DNA of 64,000 bases from DATBGZ01 sp036557785 (GTDB lineage Bacteria > Actinomycetota > Actinomycetes > Mycobacteriales > Micromonosporaceae). The notes below the pieces were generated by a model. It did not search any database. It saw only the letters and a list, made by a program, of their open reading frames with translations, and was not told the DNA's origin. Shown piece by piece: positions 50,866 through 60,499 of the stretch. The translations under genes were made by a program, and so were the position numbers. Positions within the stretch are counted from its first letter, which is position 1. The number at the start of each line of letters is the position of its first letter. Where the stretch lies: NCBI GenBank assembly GCA_036557785.1, contig DATBGZ010000092.1, forward strand, positions 1 to 64,000, given 5' to 3'.

Positions 50866-51972
50866 TCAGCGTGGGATGCCGCGGAGCACGACCAGCCGCG
50901 GCGCGCGCAGGACCCGCAGATCCAGGCGCGGATCCTCGTCGTAGAGCACGAGGTCGGCCAGGCCGCCTTCGGTCAGACCGGCGAAGCCCAGCCACTCCCG
51001 TGCTCCCCAGGAGCCGGCCCGCAGAACGTCCATTGTAGACATTCCGGCACGGTCGTGCAGCATGAGCATCTCGTCGGCGGCACGACCGTGGGCGATGCCG
51101 CCGCCGGCGTCGGAGCCGACGTAGATGGGAACCCCCGCCTCATGGGCGGCGGCGACCACGGCCGGGAACCGTCGCCCCAACCGCCGCATGTGCGCCGCGT
51201 AACCCGGAAACTTGTCGACGGCTTTGGCAGCGATCTCGTCGAATGTGTCGACGTTTATCATCGTGGGTACGAGCGCGGTGCGCCGGGACGCCATCTCGGC
51301 GATGTCGGCCTCGGACAGCCCAGTGCCGTGTTCGACGGAGTCCACGCCAGCCCGGACCAGCGCCGCCACGGAGTCCTCGGCGAACAGGTGGGCGGCCACC
51401 CGCGCCCCCGCCTCGTGGGCCGCTGCCACCGCGCGCGCCATCGCGCCAAGGTCCCACGAGGGCGCCAGGTCCCCCGACTCCCGATCGATCCAGTCCCCGA
51501 CGAGCTTCACCCACCCCGTGCCGGCGGCGGCCTGGGCGGTCACGGCGGCGGGCAGTTGCTCAGCCTCCACCTCCGCCCCGATGTCACGCAGGTACCGGCG
51601 CGGCGACGCGACGTGCCGGCCGGCGCGGGCCAGCCGGGGCATCGCCGGGTCGTGGTCCAACTCGGCGTACGGAAGCGGTGAGCCGGCGTCGCGCAGCGCG
51701 AGCACCCCGGCGTCACGATCGACGATGGCCAGCTGCCGCGCCTCATCGACCGACTCGACCGGGGCGGGGCCCTGACGAATGCCGATATGGCAGTGCGCGT
51801 CGACGAGGCCGGGAAGCACGAAGCCCCGGTCGGCAAGGGTTACCGCGCCGGCCACCGGCCGCATCGTCACGCGGTCGCCGACCAGCCACAGGTCGCGCAC
51901 CTCGTCATCGGGCAGCACCACGCCCCGCACATGCCAGATCGGTCCCGCCGGTGTCCCGCCACTGCCGCCCAT
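50866..51972 (-). CDS. metal-dependent amidohydrolase
   Basis: 368 aa. Amidohydrolase metal ligands: LVDAHCHIGIR (HxH), carboxylated Lys candidate in GWVKLVGDW, AAHLFAEDS, SVEHGTGL and the Asp in VGSDAGGGIAHG. Cytoplasmic, substrate unknown; imidazolonepropionase-like subgroup. A comparable gene (Rv2915c) sits beside ffh in M. tuberculosis, so it belongs to the conserved neighbourhood. TAGGAC just upstream and AGGACGGGA give a weak ribosome site. Confidence 0.88.
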   Translation of the reverse strand: MGGSGGTPAGPIWHVRGVVLPDDEVRDLWLVGDRVTMRPVAGAVTLADRGFVLPGLVDAHCHIGIRQGPAPVESVDEARQLAIVDRDAGVLALRDAGSPLPYAELDHDPAMPRLARAGRHVASPRRYLRDIGAEVEAEQLPAAVTAQAAAGTGWVKLVGDWIDRESGDLAPSWDLGAMARAVAAAHEAGARVAAHLFAEDSVAALVRAGVDSVEHGTGLSEADIAEMASRRTALVPTMINVDTFDEIAAKAVDKFPGYAAHMRRLGRRFPAVVAAAHEAGVPIYVGSDAGGGIAHGRAADEMLMLHDRAGMSTMDVLRAGSWGAREWLGFAGLTEGGLADLVLYDEDPRLDLRVLRAPRLVVLRGIPR

Positions 51973-52030
51973 GATCCCGTCCTACACCATCACGGATCGC
52001 CGCCGACCCAGCCGGTTCTGGTGCCCGCGT

Positions 52031-53602
52031 TCAGTTGTCGCTGTCGCGGCGGGTCAGCCGGCCGAAGTCGAGGTTCGGGAGCTTGAAGCCGGGTGGCAGG
52101 CCTTGCGTCGTGTCCAGACCGCCCGACTCGAGCGACTCCAGGGCCGACGGGTCGATGCCCGGGGGCAGCGCGGGCAGGCCGCCCGAGAGCCCCGGCCTGC
52201 GCGCAGCGCCGCCCTTGCTGCCCTTGCGCTTGTTCTTGGGCGACTTGGTCGCCTTGCGTCGACCCGGCAACCCGAGCATGCCCCCCATCTGGCGCATCTG
52301 CTTCTGCGCGTCGGCGAAGCGATTCAGCAACTGGTTGACATCCATCACGGTGACGCCCGAGCCGTTGGCGATCCGCGCCCGTCGGGAGCCGTTGATGATC
52401 TTCGGATTCTGGCGTTCGCCGGGCGTCATGCCGCGGATGATGGCCGCAAGCTTGTCGAAGTGGCGGTCGTCGACCTCGGCGAGGGCATCCTTGTACTGAC
52501 CCATGCCGGGCATCATCCCGAGCAGGTTCGCGATCGGACCCATGCGACGCAACGCCGTCATCTGCTCCAGGAAGTCCTCGAGCGTGAAGCTCTGGCCCCC
52601 CATGAGCTTGGCGGCCATCCGCTGCTTCTGTTCCTCGTCGAACGCCGCCTCGGTCTGTTCGATGAGGGTCAGCATGTCGCCCATGCCGAGGATCCGGCTG
52701 GCCATGCGGTCCGGGTGGAAGACGTCGAAGTCTTCGAGCTTCTCACCGGTGGACGCGAACAGGATGGGTGATCCGGTGACCTCGCGCACCGACAGCGCGG
52801 CGCCACCGCGCGCATCACCGTCCAGTTTGGACAGCACGACCCCCGTGATGCCGACGCCGTCGCGGAACGCCTCGGCCGTGGCCACCGCGTCCTGCCCGAT
52901 CATGGCGTCGATGACGAAGAGCACCTCGTCCGGTCCCACGGCGTCGCGGATGTCGGCGGCCTGCGCCATCATCTGCGCGTCGATGCCGAGCCGCCCGGCG
53001 GTGTCGACGATCACGATGTCGCGCATCTGCCGGCGCGCGTGCTCGATGGACTCCCGAGCCACCTCGACGGGATCGCCGTAGGAGGTGGCATCGTCGCCCC
53101 CGCCGGCGTTGCCGGGCTCCGGCGCGAAGACCTCGACTCCGGCGCGCTCGCCGAGCACCTGAAGCTGGTTGACCGCATTGGGGCGCTGCAGGTCGGCCGC
53201 GACCAGCAACGGCTGATGCCCGAGCGTGCGCAGGTGCCGGGCGAGCTTTCCGGCGAGCGTCGTCTTGCCGGAGCCCTGAAGGCCGGCAAGCATGATCACG
53301 GTTGGCGGATGCTTGGCGAAGGTGAGCCGGCGCGCCTCGCCGCCGAGCACCATGACGAGCTCCTCGTGCACGATCTTGATGACCTGCTGCGCCGGGTTCA
53401 ACGCCTGGGAGACCTCGGCTCCCCGCGCTCGCTCGCGGAGCCGGCCGATGAACCCCTTCACCACGGGCAGGGCGACGTCGGCCTCCAGAAGCGCACGACG
53501 GATCTCCCGTGCGGTGGCGTCGATGTCGGCGTCGGAGAGCCGCCCCTTGCCGCGCAGCTTCGAGAAGATGCCGGACAGACGGTCGCTCAAGGTGTCGAAC
53601 AC
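52031..53602 (-). CDS. ffh: signal recognition particle protein Ffh
   Basis: 523 aa. N domain, GTPase G domain (AGLQGSGKTTLAGKLARHL, VDTAGRLGID, SKLDGDARGG) and a methionine-rich M domain (LLGMMPGMGQYKDAL, SRRARIANGSGVTVMDVN). It targets signal-peptide and membrane proteins with 4.5S RNA and FtsY, whose end is at the right edge. GTG start with GAGGG 7 bases upstream. The C-terminal tail is basic then Gly/Leu-rich. Confidence 0.98.
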   Translation of the reverse strand: MFDTLSDRLSGIFSKLRGKGRLSDADIDATAREIRRALLEADVALPVVKGFIGRLRERARGAEVSQALNPAQQVIKIVHEELVMVLGGEARRLTFAKHPPTVIMLAGLQGSGKTTLAGKLARHLRTLGHQPLLVAADLQRPNAVNQLQVLGERAGVEVFAPEPGNAGGGDDATSYGDPVEVARESIEHARRQMRDIVIVDTAGRLGIDAQMMAQAADIRDAVGPDEVLFVIDAMIGQDAVATAEAFRDGVGITGVVLSKLDGDARGGAALSVREVTGSPILFASTGEKLEDFDVFHPDRMASRILGMGDMLTLIEQTEAAFDEEQKQRMAAKLMGGQSFTLEDFLEQMTALRRMGPIANLLGMMPGMGQYKDALAEVDDRHFDKLAAIIRGMTPGERQNPKIINGSRRARIANGSGVTVMDVNQLLNRFADAQKQMRQMGGMLGLPGRRKATKSPKNKRKGSKGGAARRPGLSGGLPALPPGIDPSALESLESGGLDTTQGLPPGFKLPNLDFGRLTRRDSDN

Positions 53603-53812
53603 AGGTGATCCCTCACGGTGCGTTGGCTCGTAGTGCTGGCGCCATGGACCCGGACGTGCGGGCCGGAGGCTGAGTTTCCGGGCGCCCCCAAGGGTAGCCG
53701 CCCGACCGGCCCGTACGGCCTCGCACCGCGTCGTGAGTCCCGGCTCGCCGGGCGCTGCTCGGCCGAACAACTGACCATGCCGGGGCTGCGCGTGCCGGGT
53801 ACCGTGCACTGC

Positions 53813-56002
53813 GTGTCTGGAACCGGCGGGCGGCAGGGTCTGCGCTACGCCCCCGGCCTGGACGGCGTGCGGGCTCTGGCCGTGTTCGCGGTGGTGGCCT
53901 ATCACATCGGCACGACGAGCGCCGCCATCGTGCTTCCCGGCGGCTACCTGGGCGTCGACGTCTTCTTTGTCCTCTCCGGCTACCTGATCACCAGCCTGCT
54001 CATCGTCGAACGGCGGCAGACCGGCCACATCTCGATCAAGAACTTCTACATTCGCCGCGCGCGACGGCTGCTGCCAGCGCTCTACATGATGCTGCTCGTG
54101 GTCGCCGCGGTCGGCGCCTTCTGGCTGCCCGCCCAGGCCCCGCGGCTCAAGGGTGATCTGCTGGCCAGCCTCGGCTACTTCCAGAACTGGTGGCTCATCG
54201 GCCAGCACAGCTCCTACTTCGCGTCCGCCGGCGACCGCCCGCCCATGCTGACGCACCTGTGGTCACTCGCGGTCGAGGAGCAGTACTACCTGGTCTGGCC
54301 AGTGATCCTGATCGCCTTCGCGGTCGTACGGGCCCGCCAGACGCTCGTGCTCATGGTCGTGCTGGCGGGGGTGGCCGCCTCTGCCGTGACCGGACTGCTC
54401 CTCTATGACCCCAACGTCGACCCGTCCCGGGTCTACTACGGCACCGACACGCGTGCCCTCGCCCCACTGCTCGGCGCGGCCCTGGCCATCGCGGTCAAGC
54501 CATGGCTGCACCGCAGCCGGCTGCCCTGGCTCTCCCGTCTCGGCCTGGACGTGATCGGCGTCGCCGCGCTGGTCCTGCTGGTGGGCATCGCCAGGAGCCT
54601 GGCCGACACCGACGAACGCCTGTACCGCGGCGGCTTCCTGATCATCGCGGTACTCGCGGCCGGCCTGGTCGGTGTCGCGGGCCATCCGGGCACGACGCTC
54701 GGTCGGCTCCTGGGCATGCAACCGTTGCGTTACCTCGGCGAGCGCTCCTACGCCATCTACCTGTGGCACTGGCCGGTCTGCCTCGTTACCCGGCCCGGCG
54801 TCGACATCAGCCTCACCGGCTGGAGCAATGCGGCCCTGCGCATCGCCATCGCGGTGATCCTCGCCGAGATCTCCTACCACCTCATCGAACGCCCCATCCG
54901 CAGGCATGGCTTCCTCGCCGCCCTGCGCCGCCCCCGGCCCGTTCCCGTCGCCGGCAGCGCCGCGGCAGCGGTGGCGCGCGGGCCCGCGCTCCCGCTCGCC
55001 GGACGCGACGGTCGTCCCCGCGACCCGGACCCCACCCTCGTGCTGCGGCCCGGGACGCAGACCCTGGCGCGCCGGCCGCGAGCACACCTGCTGCGCACCG
55101 CCGCGCTGACCATCGTCCTCGTCGCTGGCGGCGCCTGGACCGGTTTCGGCCTGACCGCGGCGGCCAGCCACCCGGTCGCGGGCGGCCCGGTCGATACCGG
55201 TGCGGACCAGAGCCTCGGCGCGCTGACGACCGCCACGCCCGAACCGTCGTCGGCGGCACTCCCCTACCGTCCGTACCTGCCCAAGGGGGCGACGGTGGCC
55301 TTCTTCGGCGACTCGCAGGGCATGACCCTGTTGCTCAACAAGCCAGCGAACCTCAGCCAGTACATCCACGCGGTCGACGACACGATCGAGGGCTGCGGCG
55401 TGCTCCGCGGCAAGATCGCCAGCCGCAGCGGTGAGCGCCGGACCCTCAACTGCGACTGGCAGCCGATTTGGCACAGCCGGGTCACCAACGACGACCCGGA
55501 CCTGTCCGTGATCATGATCGGGGCGTGGGACGTCTTCGACCTCACGCTCTCGTCGGGCCAGAAGCTCGCCTTCGGCAGCCCGGAGTGGGACCAGAACTTC
55601 CGGGGCGCGATCGTCGAGGCGATCGACACCCTGCTCTCCCCCGGGCACCCGGTCGGGGTCGCCCTGTTGCCGTGCTACCGGCCCATCCCGGCCTCACTCG
55701 GCACCGGCTCCGGGTATTGGCCCGAGCGCGGCGACGACCAACGCACCCGCCACGTCAACGACGTGCTGCGGCTCGTCGCGGCCACGTACCCGACCGGGGT
55801 CTTCACGATCGACCCGCCGGCTCAGTTCTGCACCGACCCGATCGCGAGTGACCTGGACTACCGGTGGGACGGGCTGCACTTCTACAAGAAGGGTGCCGCC
55901 CTCTACTTCCAGACGATCCTGCCCCAATTCCTCGCGCCCGAACCGTCGGCCACACCCACCCCGGCCCCGCCGGCGAGCTCGGGTTCAGCCCAGAACGGGT
56001 AG
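53813..56002 (+). CDS. OafA/YrhL-type membrane acyltransferase with C-terminal SGNH domain
   Basis: 729 aa. The first 390 residues are an acyltransferase-3 domain with about ten transmembrane helices: GLDGVRALAVFAVVAYHIG, VDVFFVLSGYLITSLL and HLWSLAVEEQYYLVWP. A cytoplasm-to-outside linker precedes an extracytoplasmic SGNH hydrolase-like domain (VAFFGDSQGMTL, GAWDVF, YRWDGLHFYKKGA). It O-acylates a cell-surface polysaccharide or lipid. GTG 53813 has no ribosome site, but TACCGT (53800-53805) lies 7 bases upstream. An ATG at 53777 is an alternative. Antisense to glnD at the 3' end by 18 bases. Confidence 0.85.
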   Translation: MSGTGGRQGLRYAPGLDGVRALAVFAVVAYHIGTTSAAIVLPGGYLGVDVFFVLSGYLITSLLIVERRQTGHISIKNFYIRRARRLLPALYMMLLVVAAVGAFWLPAQAPRLKGDLLASLGYFQNWWLIGQHSSYFASAGDRPPMLTHLWSLAVEEQYYLVWPVILIAFAVVRARQTLVLMVVLAGVAASAVTGLLLYDPNVDPSRVYYGTDTRALAPLLGAALAIAVKPWLHRSRLPWLSRLGLDVIGVAALVLLVGIARSLADTDERLYRGGFLIIAVLAAGLVGVAGHPGTTLGRLLGMQPLRYLGERSYAIYLWHWPVCLVTRPGVDISLTGWSNAALRIAIAVILAEISYHLIERPIRRHGFLAALRRPRPVPVAGSAAAAVARGPALPLAGRDGRPRDPDPTLVLRPGTQTLARRPRAHLLRTAALTIVLVAGGAWTGFGLTAAASHPVAGGPVDTGADQSLGALTTATPEPSSAALPYRPYLPKGATVAFFGDSQGMTLLLNKPANLSQYIHAVDDTIEGCGVLRGKIASRSGERRTLNCDWQPIWHSRVTNDDPDLSVIMIGAWDVFDLTLSSGQKLAFGSPEWDQNFRGAIVEAIDTLLSPGHPVGVALLPCYRPIPASLGTGSGYWPERGDDQRTRHVNDVLRLVAATYPTGVFTIDPPAQFCTDPIASDLDYRWDGLHFYKKGAALYFQTILPQFLAPEPSATPTPAPPASSGSAQNG

Positions 56003-58363
56003 GGCCGCGGCAAGGACGGCCTGCTCCACGTCGGCCTGTTCGGTCGCCCCGGACCAGTCGCCCACGAGGTAGAAGGCATCGACAACGTCCGAGCCGAGGG
56101 TCGAGATCCGAGCGGCGCGCACATTCGCCCCGGCCAAGGCGAGCGCGTGAGCCACGCGGTAGAGAAGTCCGGCGTCGTCGGCGGCGCGCAGTTCCAGGAT
56201 GGTCGCGTCCGTGGCGCGATCGACGGCCCAGACGACCCGTGGCGGCGGTGCCTCCCGCTCGGTGCCGCCCCGGGGTCGCAGCGTGCTGCGCACCCTGGCG
56301 GCGAGCGCCGCGTCCACGTCGAGCTCGCCGGCGACGGCACGGGTCAGGTCGGCGACCAACCGCTGGCGGTCGGGCCCGCTCGCGTCGCGGGCCTGCACCC
56401 GGCAGGAGACGACCGCCACGGGGCTCCCATCGACCGTGGTGGTGGCCGTGTCGGCCGAGACCACGTCGAGGCGGTGCAGGGTGAGGCAGCCGGCCATCGA
56501 CGCGAGCAGTCCGATCCGGTCGTGCGCCGCCACCGTGACGCGATCAGGAGCGATCTCGACCGCCGGCAGGGGACCCTCGGCCAATGGTGAGCCCGCCGGT
56601 CCGGTCGGGGGTGGCACGACCGCCCCCGTGACCAGGGCCGCCCGTACCCGCGTCACCAGGTCGGCGACGAGGCGCTCCTTCCACGCCGACCACGCCGCCG
56701 GGCCCGTGGCCACCGCGTCGGCCCGGCTCAGCGCGTGCAGCAATTCCAGCGTCTGGACGTCACCGACCGTCTGCGCCACGTGCCGGACGGTCTGCGGATC
56801 ACCGAGGTCGCGGCGGGTGGCGACCTCGGGCAGCAGCAGGTGCCAGCGCACCAGACGGCCGAGCAGGGCCACGTCCGCGGCCGGCAGCCCGACCGCCTCA
56901 GCGATCGCGGTGGCCACCTGCACGCCGACGACCGAGTGGTCGCCGGGCAGCCCCTTGCCGATGTCGTGCAGCAGAGCGCCGACAAACAGGAGATCCGGCC
57001 GGGCCACATCCCGCGCGTAGCGGGCAGCGGCAGCGACCGCCTCGATGAGATGGCGGTCCAGGGTGAACCGGTGCACCGGGTTGTGCTGCGGAGCGCTGCG
57101 GACGCGCGCCCACTCGGGCAGCCACGCGACGATCAGGCCGTACCGGTCGCACGCCTCCCAGGTCGAGACCAGCGCCGGTCCAGCGCCGAGTAACTGGGCG
57201 AACGCGGTCAACGCCGGCTCCGGCCACGGCCGCGGCAGTGGCGGGCAGTGCCGGGCCAGCCACTCCAGGGTTCCGGGCGCGATGCGCAGTCCATGCCGCG
57301 CCGCGGCAGCCGCGACCCGCAGAGATAGCGTCGGGTCGGCAATCGCCTCGATGGCCCGCCGGGCGAGCACAACCTCGCCATCCTGAGCCACGACGTCGGG
57401 AGCGACCGGCACGCGGACGACGGGGCCGGCCCGGCGTCCGCTGTCGCGTTGCGCCGCGACCCAGCGCTCGGCTGCCCGCAGCGCGTCGTCGACCGCGTAC
57501 GCGATCGTCCGCGCGTCGTCCGCGATACGCCGGCGCAGGACCTCGGCACCCGCCAGGCCCAGCAGCTCGGCGACGTCGTCGAGATCCTGGACGAAGAGGC
57601 GGTCGCGGCGACGGCCGGCGACCAGATGCAACGCGTCGCGGGCGTCGAGCAGCCGGGTGTAGCCGGCCCGCACCTGCGGCCGCCAGGCATCGGCGACCTG
57701 CGCGTAGGCGACCCCCCGCAACACCCGAACGTCGCGCAGACCGCCCCGGGCCTCCTTGAGATCCCCGTCGAGCAGGAACGCCAACTCGCCCTGCGCCCGC
57801 CAGCGCTGAGTGGTGAGCTCGCGCAGCACCGGCAGGTGTTGCCGGGCGAGGGCACGCCACTGGTCGTGGGTCTCGTCCCGCAGCCGCTGGGTGAGTGCGG
57901 CGTCGCCCGCGAGGTGTCGGATGTCGAGCAGCCCGAGCGCGGCCCGGGTGTCGCGGCCGGCCACGGCGAGCGCCTCCTCGTGGGTACGGACGGAGTGGTC
58001 CAGCGTCACCCCCGCATCCCAGAGCGGGTACCAGATGCGCTCCGCGACGGAGGCGACGCCCTCGACGCCGGCGTGCAGGAGCACGAGGTCCAGGTCGCCG
58101 TGCGGCGCGCACTCCCGGCGACCGAGCCCGCCGAGCGAGAACAGGGCGACGCCGGGTGGTGGCTGCGCCGCTGTGCCGTCCTCCCCGTCGGCCGCGCAGG
58201 CCTGCCGAAACAGTCCGACGAGCCATGCGTCGAGCGCCGCCGCGCGGTGCTCCCGTGCGGCGGCGCCGACACCACCAGGTTCCGCGAATCCCCGGCCGGG
58301 GGTGGGGGGTACGGGCGGCGGTGCTTCGCCGCCCTCGCTGACCAGCCCCGGCACGGTTGTCAT
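55985..58363 (-). CDS. glnD: [protein-PII] nucleotidyltransferase GlnD
   Basis: 792 aa. N-terminal nucleotidyltransferase (SLGGLGRRECAPHGDLDLVLLH), central HD domain (FVGALLHDIGKGLPGDHS) and two C-terminal ACT domains (AHDRIGLLASMAGCL, ADDAGLLYRVAHALALAGAN). In actinobacteria it adenylylates the PII protein. Its ATG lacks a spaced ribosome site and overlaps the stop of a 5-codon mini-ORF, so it is probably translated by reinitiation after glnB. Confidence 0.95.
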   Translation of the reverse strand: MTTVPGLVSEGGEAPPPVPPTPGRGFAEPGGVGAAAREHRAAALDAWLVGLFRQACAADGEDGTAAQPPPGVALFSLGGLGRRECAPHGDLDLVLLHAGVEGVASVAERIWYPLWDAGVTLDHSVRTHEEALAVAGRDTRAALGLLDIRHLAGDAALTQRLRDETHDQWRALARQHLPVLRELTTQRWRAQGELAFLLDGDLKEARGGLRDVRVLRGVAYAQVADAWRPQVRAGYTRLLDARDALHLVAGRRRDRLFVQDLDDVAELLGLAGAEVLRRRIADDARTIAYAVDDALRAAERWVAAQRDSGRRAGPVVRVPVAPDVVAQDGEVVLARRAIEAIADPTLSLRVAAAAARHGLRIAPGTLEWLARHCPPLPRPWPEPALTAFAQLLGAGPALVSTWEACDRYGLIVAWLPEWARVRSAPQHNPVHRFTLDRHLIEAVAAAARYARDVARPDLLFVGALLHDIGKGLPGDHSVVGVQVATAIAEAVGLPAADVALLGRLVRWHLLLPEVATRRDLGDPQTVRHVAQTVGDVQTLELLHALSRADAVATGPAAWSAWKERLVADLVTRVRAALVTGAVVPPPTGPAGSPLAEGPLPAVEIAPDRVTVAAHDRIGLLASMAGCLTLHRLDVVSADTATTTVDGSPVAVVSCRVQARDASGPDRQRLVADLTRAVAGELDVDAALAARVRSTLRPRGGTEREAPPPRVVWAVDRATDATILELRAADDAGLLYRVAHALALAGANVRAARISTLGSDVVDAFYLVGDWSGATEQADVEQAVLAAALPVLG

Positions 58364-58377
58364 CTCACCGTTGTCAT
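58362..58377 (-). CDS. 5-codon leader ORF between glnB and glnD
   Basis: ATG ACA ACG GTG AGA TGA (MTTVR) begins at 58377, 7 bases after GAGG. Its TGA overlaps the glnD ATG at 58363 (ATGA). The next 14 bases repeat almost the same sequence (GAGATGACAACGGT then GAGATGACAACCGT). glnD itself has no properly spaced ribosome site. Confidence 0.4.
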
Positions 58378-58390
58378 CTCATTGCCTCGG

Positions 58391-58729
58391 CTACAGGGCA
58401 TCCAGGCCACGCTCGCCGGTACGGACCCTGACCACCTCATCGATGGAGGTCACCCAGACCTTCCCGTCACCGATCTTGCCGGTGCAGGAGGCCGAGACGA
58501 CCGCTTCGACCACCTTGTCCACGTCCAGCTCGTCGATGAGAACGTCGATGCGGATCTTGGGCAGGAACTCCACGGTGTACTCGGCGCCGCGGTAGACCTC
58601 GGTGTGGCCCTTCTGGCGCCCGTACCCCTGGACCTCGCTCACGGTCATGCCGGACACGCCCATGGCGTGCAGCGCCTCCTTGACCGCGTCGAGCTGGTGC
58701 GGCTTGATGACCGCCGTCACGAGCTTCAT
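58391..58729 (-). CDS. glnB: nitrogen regulatory protein PII
   Basis: 112 aa. Trimeric sensor of 2-oxoglutarate and ATP/ADP. T-loop with modifiable Tyr51 in VYRGAEYTVEFLPK, signature GYGRQKGHTEVY and C-terminal IGDGKVWVTSIDEVVRVRTG. It controls AmtB transport. Seventy bases downstream of amtB and followed by glnD, the actinobacterial amtB-glnK-glnD operon. Confidence 0.98.
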   Translation of the reverse strand: MKLVTAVIKPHQLDAVKEALHAMGVSGMTVSEVQGYGRQKGHTEVYRGAEYTVEFLPKIRIDVLIDELDVDKVVEAVVSASCTGKIGDGKVWVTSIDEVVRVRTGERGLDAL

Positions 58730-58798
58730 GCCCCGAACCCTTCACGCCACCCGGGCGACGGCTTACCCAACGGAACCCTGCAAGCGCTGCCCGTCAGG

Positions 58799-60175
58799 CT
58801 ACACACCCGCGGCGGCGTGCGCCCCGGCCCCGACAGACTCGCCCGGGGTGAAGGTCTCGTACGCCGACTCCTGATGCTCGTGCGCGTCCAGGCCCTCGAG
58901 CTGCGCGGTCTCCTTGGCCTTGAACAGGCCGAGCAGCCGCAGCGCGTAGCCGAGCACCAGCGCGACCACGAAGGACCAGGCGCTGACGATGGCGGCGCCC
59001 TCCAGCTGGGCGATCAGCTGCGTGGCGCCGCCGCCCCGGAACAGACCCTCGTGGAACACGCCGCCGTCCGGAGCGAAGAGCCAGCCGGACTTGGCGCTGG
59101 CGAACAGCCCGATCCAGAGGCAACCGATCCACCCACCGACGAAGTGGACGCCGAAGACGTCGAGCGAGTCGTCGGCCCGCAGCAGGTACTTCAACGCCAC
59201 CGCCAGACAGCAGAGCCCACCGGCGACCAGGCCGAGCAGAGCCGCCGACCACGGCTCGACGAAGGCACAAGCCGGAGTGATCGCGACCAGCCCGGCCACG
59301 GCGCCGGAGGAGGCTCCCACGAGGCTAGGCTTGCCGCCCTTGATCCACTCTACGATGATCCAACCGAGCATGGCGCCGGCCGTCGCCACCTGGGTGTTCA
59401 CGAAGGCAACCGCGGTGGTCGCGTCGACCGTCTGCTCCGAACCGGCGTTGAAGCCGAACCAACCGAACCACAGCAGGCCGGCGCCGAGCGCGACGAACGG
59501 GACGTTGTGCGGCTTGAAGGCCGCCCGCGGCCAGCCGACGCGCCGGCCCAGCACGATCGCCAGTGCGAGTGCGGCGGCGCCGGCGTTGATATGCACCGCT
59601 GACCCACCGGCGAAGTCCGCCTCACCGATGGTGGTGCCGAGCAGGCCACCGCCCCACACCATGTGGGCGATCGGCACATAGGCAAGGGTGAACCAGCCGG
59701 CGGCGAAGAGCAGCCAGCCGATGAACTTCGCCCGGTCGGCGATGCCACCGGAGATCAGGGCGACCGTGATGATGGCGAACATCATCTGGAAGACCATGAT
59801 CACATAGGTAGGGATCGAATGGTTCGGGCCCGCGAAGCCGTTCGGGTAGCCGAACAGGTCGAAGTAGGTGTTCGTGCCGAGGTACGAGTGGCCGTGACCG
59901 TCGGTGAAGTTGCCGATGAACCCGGCGGTCGAGCCGTTGAGCGGGATGTCCTTGCCGAACGCGCCCGCCCAGCCGTAGAACAGCCAGAGGATGGAGATGA
60001 GCCCGATGGAGGAGAAGCTCATCATCATCATGTTGAGGACGCTCTTGGAGCGGTTCAGGCCGCCGTAGAAGAAGGCCAGGCCAGGGGTCATCAGGAGCAC
60101 CAGCGCGCTCGACACCAGCAACCATGAGGTGTGACCTGTGTCGATGACTGGTGGTACGTCTTCAGCCAGGAACAC
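58799..60175 (-). CDS. amtB: ammonium transporter
   Basis: 458 aa with eleven transmembrane helices. Amt signature and pore residues: FYGGLNRSKSVLNMMMMSF, the twin-His in VHINAGAAALALAI and DVFGVHFVGGWIGCLW, and ADFAGGSAVHI. GTG 60175 has AGGGAG 6 bases upstream. The C-terminal tail carries the PII-interaction region (EGLDAHEHQESAYETF). A GlnR box 80-140 bases upstream predicts induction under nitrogen limitation. Confidence 0.97.
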   Translation of the reverse strand: MFLAEDVPPVIDTGHTSWLLVSSALVLLMTPGLAFFYGGLNRSKSVLNMMMMSFSSIGLISILWLFYGWAGAFGKDIPLNGSTAGFIGNFTDGHGHSYLGTNTYFDLFGYPNGFAGPNHSIPTYVIMVFQMMFAIITVALISGGIADRAKFIGWLLFAAGWFTLAYVPIAHMVWGGGLLGTTIGEADFAGGSAVHINAGAAALALAIVLGRRVGWPRAAFKPHNVPFVALGAGLLWFGWFGFNAGSEQTVDATTAVAFVNTQVATAGAMLGWIIVEWIKGGKPSLVGASSGAVAGLVAITPACAFVEPWSAALLGLVAGGLCCLAVALKYLLRADDSLDVFGVHFVGGWIGCLWIGLFASAKSGWLFAPDGGVFHEGLFRGGGATQLIAQLEGAAIVSAWSFVVALVLGYALRLLGLFKAKETAQLEGLDAHEHQESAYETFTPGESVGAGAHAAAGV

Positions 60176-60255
60176 TATCGACTCCCTAAGTGTGAGGACC
60201 GCCCCCGGCGAGGCCGCACTGCCGTGACCGGTGGTGCGAACTCTGGCGGACTCCT

Positions 60256-60315
60256 GTTTCACGCAGGGTCACCCACAGGTTTCCAGGGCGTGGCGCCACG
60301 TTTCGGGCTCGTGAC
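60256..60315 (-). promoter_or_regulatory. glnR box: multi-site GlnR box upstream of amtB
   Basis: On the minus strand three GlnR-type pairs follow each other: GTCAC-n6-GAAAC (complement 60300-60315), GCCAC or CCACG-n6/5-GAAAC (60279-60299) and GTGAC-n7-GAAAC (60256-60272). This matches the gTnAC-n6-GaAAC arrangement known for actinobacterial GlnR. It lies 80-140 bases upstream of amtB, in the 324-base divergent region between amtB and the lprG-like gene, which holds no other gene. Confidence 0.75.
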
Positions 60316-60499
60316 GCGAGCGAGTGCGGTCCATCCGGTCCGTGACGCCTGCGGGTTGACCGACGCGGGAGGGTCTGATGGATCTGTCCGGACGGATGAG
60401 GTGGGCACCGCCGAGGGGATGACTACGGTGGGGAAATGAGATCATCTGCGTCGTGCCGGGCCATGGTGCCGATTGGCCCGGCCAGTTAGCATTCGGGCC

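Noticed and set aside
53618..53812. Starting the acyltransferase at the upstream ATG at 53618
   Set aside because: The extra residues are Pro/Gly/Arg-rich with no conservation pattern and overlap the ffh promoter region; the domain begins after the GTG at 53813.
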